Source: Bordetella ansorpii
GTDB taxonomy: Bacteria > Pseudomonadota > Gammaproteobacteria > Burkholderiales > Burkholderiaceae_B
Assembly: GCF_900078315.1 (NCBI RefSeq)
Contig: NZ_FKBS01000014.1
Span: 432,802 to 496,801, forward strand
Direction of reading: 5' to 3'
Length of the DNA: 64,000 nt
Positions 61,108-64,000 of the stretch are shown piece after piece (within the stretch, counting starts at the first letter, position 1; each line of letters starts with the position of its first letter). The notes under the pieces were generated by a model. The model saw nothing but the letters and a program-made list of their open reading frames with translations. It did no database searches and had not been told where the DNA came from. A program made the position numbers and the translations under genes.

Positions 61108-62439
61108 ATGCGGCAATTCGACTACATCACCGAAATGATGGAGATGGCACTGCAGGACACGTCGACCCTGCGCATCAAGGGACGCGTCACGCAGGTCATC
61201 GGCACCATCATCAAGGCCGTGGTGCCCACCGTGAAGGTGGGCGAGGTCTGCATCCTGCGCAATCCGGGCGAAGACTTCGAGATGAAGGGCGAGGTGGTCG
61301 GCTTCGCGCGCGACGCGGCGCTGCTCACGCCCATCGGCGACATGTACGGCATCTCGTCGGCGACCGAGGTCATTCCCACCGGGCGCGCCCATATGGTGCC
61401 GGTGGGCAACGGCCTCTTGGGCCGCGTGCTGGATGGGCTGGGCCGTCCGCTGGATGAAGCCGAGCTGGGGCCGCTGGAAGCCAGCAAGTTCTATCCCGTG
61501 TTCGCCGAGGCGCCGGACCCGCTGACGCGCCGCATCATCAAGGATCCGCTCGAACTGGGCGTGCGCGCGCTCGACGGCGTGCTGACCTGCGGCGAAGGCC
61601 AGCGCATGGGTATCTTCGCGGCGGCCGGCGGCGGCAAGTCCACGCTGATGGGCATGCTGGTCAAGGGCGCCGACGTGGACGTCACCGTGGTGGCGCTGAT
61701 CGGCGAACGGGGCCGCGAGGTGCGCGAGTTCCTCGAACACGAACTGGGGCCGGAAGGCCGCCGTAAAAGCGTGATCGTCTGCGCCACCAGCGACAAGTCG
61801 TCGATGGAGCGCGCCAAGGCGGCCTACGTGGCTACCGCCATCGCCGAGTACTTCCGCGACCAGGGCAAGCGCGTGCTGTTCCTGATGGACTCGGTGACGC
61901 GTTTCGCGCGGGCCCAGCGCGAGATCGGCCTGGCGGCCGGCGAGCCGCCCACGCGGCGCGGCTATCCGCCTTCGGTGTTCGCCACGCTGCCCAAACTGAT
62001 GGAACGCGTGGGCATGAACCAGCACGGTTCCATCACCGCGCTGTACACCGTGCTGGTCGAAGGCGACGACATGACCGAGCCCATCGCCGACGAGACGCGC
62101 TCCATCCTGGATGGCCACATCGTGCTGTCGCGCCGCCTGGGCGCGGCCAACCACTATCCCGCCATCGACGTGCTGGCCTCGGCCAGCCGCGTGATGAACG
62201 CGGTGATCACGCCCGACCACAAGAAACTGGCCGGCCGTATCCGCGAGCTGATGGCCAAGTACCAGGAGGTCGAGCTGCTGGTGAAGATCGGCGAGTACAA
62301 GCGCGGCGGCGACCCCGTCACCGACGAGGCCATCGACAAGATCGACGCCATCAACACCTTCCTGAAGCAACGCACCGACGAGCGCACCTCCTTGCCGCAG
62401 GCTCTGGAACGCATGGCCAGCATCGTGGGAGTCAAGTAA
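61108..62439 (+). CDS. bscN: Type III secretion ATPase SctN (BscN)
   Basis: The 443-residue F1-like ATPase has Walker A AAGGGKST near residue 170-177, the catalytic loop [14 protein letters not shown], Walker [20 protein letters not shown] and the type III-specific [12 protein letters not shown]. It unfolds substrates and strips them from chaperones at the export gate. It is the best-conserved gene in the locus. Confidence 0.97.
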   Translation: MRQFDYITEMMEMALQDTSTLRIKGRVTQVIGTIIKAVVPTVKVGEVCILRNPGEDFEMKGEVVGFARDAALLTPIGDMYGISSATEVIPTGRAHMVPVGNGLLGRVLDGLGRPLDEAELGPLEASKFYPVFAEAPDPLTRRIIKDPLELGVRALDGVLTCGEGQRMGIFAAAGGGKSTLMGMLVKGADVDVTVVALIGERGREVREFLEHELGPEGRRKSVIVCATSDKSSMERAKAAYVATAIAEYFRDQGKRVLFLMDSVTRFARAQREIGLAAGEPPTRRGYPPSVFATLPKLMERVGMNQHGSITALYTVLVEGDDMTEPIADETRSILDGHIVLSRRLGAANHYPAIDVLASASRVMNAVITPDHKKLAGRIRELMAKYQEVELLVKIGEYKRGGDPVTDEAIDKIDAINTFLKQRTDERTSLPQALERMASIVGVK

Positions 62440-62442
62440 GCC

Positions 62443-62949
62443 ATGAGTGTCTTCGACGAACTGCTGGCGATCAAGCGCTTTCGCGAGGGCCAGGCCGAGC
62501 TGGCCGTGGCGCGCCAGCGGCAACTGCATGCCCAGGCCGAGGATGCCCAGGTGCAGGCTGAAGACCAGTTGCTGAAATACCAGGACTGGGCCAGGCAGCG
62601 CGAGCGCGACATGTACGGCGACCTGTGCAGCCGAACGGTGCGCGTGCGCGAGATCGAAGACGTGCTGGCCGGCGTGGCCGACCTGCGCCAGGGCGAGCAG
62701 CGCCAGCACGAGCAGGTGGCGGCGGCGCGCAAGCACGCCGAGCGCGAGGCCGATGCCCTGGCCGCGCGCCGTGTCGACCACCGCACCGCCAGCCGCATGA
62801 CCGAGAAATTCGTCGAACTGGCCCGGATGCACCTGGAGGCGCACCTGAAGGAACTGGAGCGCAAGGAAGACCTGGAGATGGAAGAGGCCGCCTCGGTGGC
62901 GCGCGACCGCGAGGACTGGGAGTCGCACGAGGAGTACGAACCCTCATGA
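62443..62949 (+). CDS. bscO: Type III central stalk protein SctO (BscO)
   Basis: The 168-residue, almost fully helical, highly charged protein (AVARQRQLHAQAEDAQVQAED, then EKFVELARMHLEAHLKELE) predicts a two-stranded coiled coil like YscO/FliJ. It fits in the ATPase pore and contacts the export gate. It starts three bases after the sctN stop. Confidence 0.88.
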   Translation: MSVFDELLAIKRFREGQAELAVARQRQLHAQAEDAQVQAEDQLLKYQDWARQRERDMYGDLCSRTVRVREIEDVLAGVADLRQGEQRQHEQVAAARKHAEREADALAARRVDHRTASRMTEKFVELARMHLEAHLKELERKEDLEMEEAASVARDREDWESHEEYEPS

Positions 62950-63004
62950 GCCGCTTCCTCCGCCGCGCCGCCCTATCCGCGTCCCTTGACGGGAGGATGA
63001 CGTC

Positions 63005-63646
63005 GTGAGCGTCGACCGCCGCATCGACCTGCACACCTCGGTGGCGCAGCAGGATCTTTCCGATCTGGCGCAATCCGATACCGGCCTGCGCCGCAACGCC
63101 TCCGATGCCGATCGGCAGGCTTTCGAACGCGCGCTGGCGCAGCCCCAGGACGAGTCCGCCGACGATGCCGACCGCAAGGCCTCGCCCCAGCAGGCCGCAG
63201 ATGCCATGCCGCGTCCGTTCGGGCTGTTCGCCACGGGCCTGCCGTCTCAGATGCCGGCCGATGCCGCGGCGGCGGGCAGCGATATCGCCGCCGCCCTGGG
63301 CCGGGATCTGGCCGAAGCCGCCGACCGCCTGCTGGTGGGCGACGGCAGCAGCGGACGGCGCGAGGTTCGCGTCGAATTGAAGGACGACGTGCTGCCTGGC
63401 GTGACGGTGTCCGTCTACCAGGAAGCCGGCCGCGTGGTGGCTGCCTTTGCCTGCGCCAGCGAGGCCTCGCGCGAGAAACTCTGCGCCGCCGCGCCGGGGC
63501 TGGCGGCCGAACTGGCCCGGTCGCTGGGCCGCGCCTGCCTGGTGCGCGTGACCACCGACGATCCCGAAGACCCTTGCCTGTTCGAGATCGCGAGCGGCGA
63601 TCCGTCGGACGGTGGCGCACCGTCGTCGGCCGACGCCGCACCCTGA
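63005..63646 (+). CDS. bscP: Type III needle-length regulator/ruler SctP (BscP)
   Basis: About 213 residues. The N-terminal half is polar and low-complexity (ADADRQAFERALAQPQDE, PQQAADAMPRP); the C-terminal half (about 110-200) is a compact substrate-specificity domain (REVRVELKDDVLPGVTVSVY, then LVRVTTDD). It measures needle length and switches substrates. GTG 63005 follows GGGAGG; there is no suitable ATG. It is separated from sctO by about 55 bp. Confidence 0.82.
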   Translation: MSVDRRIDLHTSVAQQDLSDLAQSDTGLRRNASDADRQAFERALAQPQDESADDADRKASPQQAADAMPRPFGLFATGLPSQMPADAAAAGSDIAAALGRDLAEAADRLLVGDGSSGRREVRVELKDDVLPGVTVSVYQEAGRVVAAFACASEASREKLCAAAPGLAAELARSLGRACLVRVTTDDPEDPCLFEIASGDPSDGGAPSSADAAP

Positions 63647-63662
63647 GGATGACTCTGACACG

Positions 63663-64000
63663 ATGGACCCCATGATTCCCGTTACGGCCCAACCCGCGAT
63701 CCTGCCGCGCCTGAGCGCGAACGAGGCTCGCGCCCTGACGTTGATCGCGCGCCACGGTGCGGACTTCAGCGTCGAGCTGCCTCCCGCCGACGGCGCCGCG
63801 GCCGATGCCGCGCCCGTCTCGTGGCGCGTCGGTTTCACCGCCGGCGCGGTGGACGCGCTGCGGCAGGCGGCTGATTGGCGTACCGGCATCGAATGGGCCG
63901 GCGCCACGCTGCGCCTGGCCCTGCCGCGCAATGCGCCCGATGCCTGGCTGGCCGCGCGCTTGCCCACGCTGGCGCCGGGCCCGCTGCCCGCGTCGCTGCG
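63663..64000 (+). CDS. bscQ: Type III C-ring/sorting platform protein SctQ (BscQ), cut by window edge
   Basis: The frame opens at ATG 63663 and remains open to the window end, giving 112 residues of the N-terminal part (LPRLSANEARALTLIARHG). This is the SctQ place after sctP. The C-terminal SpoA domains that define SctQ lie beyond the window, so the name rests on synteny. Confidence 0.75.
   Translation, partial: MDPMIPVTAQPAILPRLSANEARALTLIARHGADFSVELPPADGAAADAAPVSWRVGFTAGAVDALRQAADWRTGIEWAGATLRLALPRNAPDAWLAARLPTLAPGPLPASL

Noticed and set aside
60484-62928. An 814-codon minus-strand open frame opposite bscL, bscN and bscO
   Set aside because: Antisense to the ATPase with Walker motifs; not a plausible protein.
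44700-64000. Type III locus as a recent mobile island
   Set aside because: I see no integrase, tRNA, flanking repeat or clear change in base composition at the left edge; right edge is outside the window.

Overview
This is a high-GC proteobacterial window with no rRNA, tRNA, CRISPR array or insertion sequence that I could see. Gene content points to the Alcaligenaceae (Bordetella/Achromobacter). It combines a Bordetella-type (Bsc/Bop) type III secretion locus with Bug-type and NMT1-type binding proteins, GntR/LysR/LacI regulators and many small catabolic operons. The genus is an inference. The window opens inside a FabI-like gene and closes inside the sctQ (bscQ) gene.

Left part (1-44,700): metabolic and transport operons. 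(i) FabI-like reductase, a MaoC-phosphotransacetylase fusion and acetate kinase (1-3334), then a VOC protein. (ii) A GntR/FCD repressor divergent from an 11-gene catabolic operon (5091-15474): SDR, PLP aminotransferase, alpha/beta hydrolase, M20-type amidohydrolase, class II aldolase, TauD-like dioxygenase, bicupin and a complete NMT1-type ABC importer. The substrate is unknown. (iii) A Bug binding protein plus glucarate dehydratase, divergent from a LacI regulator, with two perfect 14-bp palindromes 21 bp apart between them. (iv) A fused double-unit ABC exporter beside a LysR regulator. (v) A dipeptide-type ABC importer flanked by two flavin-dependent monooxygenases (24466-32478). (vi) Small genes: YbaN, an SDR/AraC pair, a beta-propeller/winged-helix regulator pair, a secreted protein and membrane proteins. 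(vii) A complete branched-chain amino acid importer livKHMGF (39087-43674), then a hotdog-fold protein.

Right part (44,774-64,000): an Ysc-family type III secretion system. A minus-strand operon reads gatekeeper bopN, SycN-like chaperone, sctX, sctY, export gate sctV (bcrD), sctD, a small sctE-like gene and needle sctF. A divergent plus-strand set carries three tandem Bsp22-like tip/filament genes. It continues with a small unknown gene, bcrH1, bopD, bopB, bcrH2, a TPR protein, and bscI, J, K, L, N, O, P and Q. A CesT-type chaperone gene converges on the needle gene at the left edge.

The main observations are in the secretion locus. The tip gene is present three times, with near-identical 3' ends. 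Each copy has its own upstream box GGAAC(C/T)-N14-GTTACT, and the same box sits in front of bopN on the other strand. These four sites look like promoters for one ECF sigma factor (BtrS in Bordetella), which is not encoded in this window. The gatekeeper, needle and two tip proteins also carry short Dx(D/N)xNG-type turns that resemble calcium-binding loops; this is speculative.
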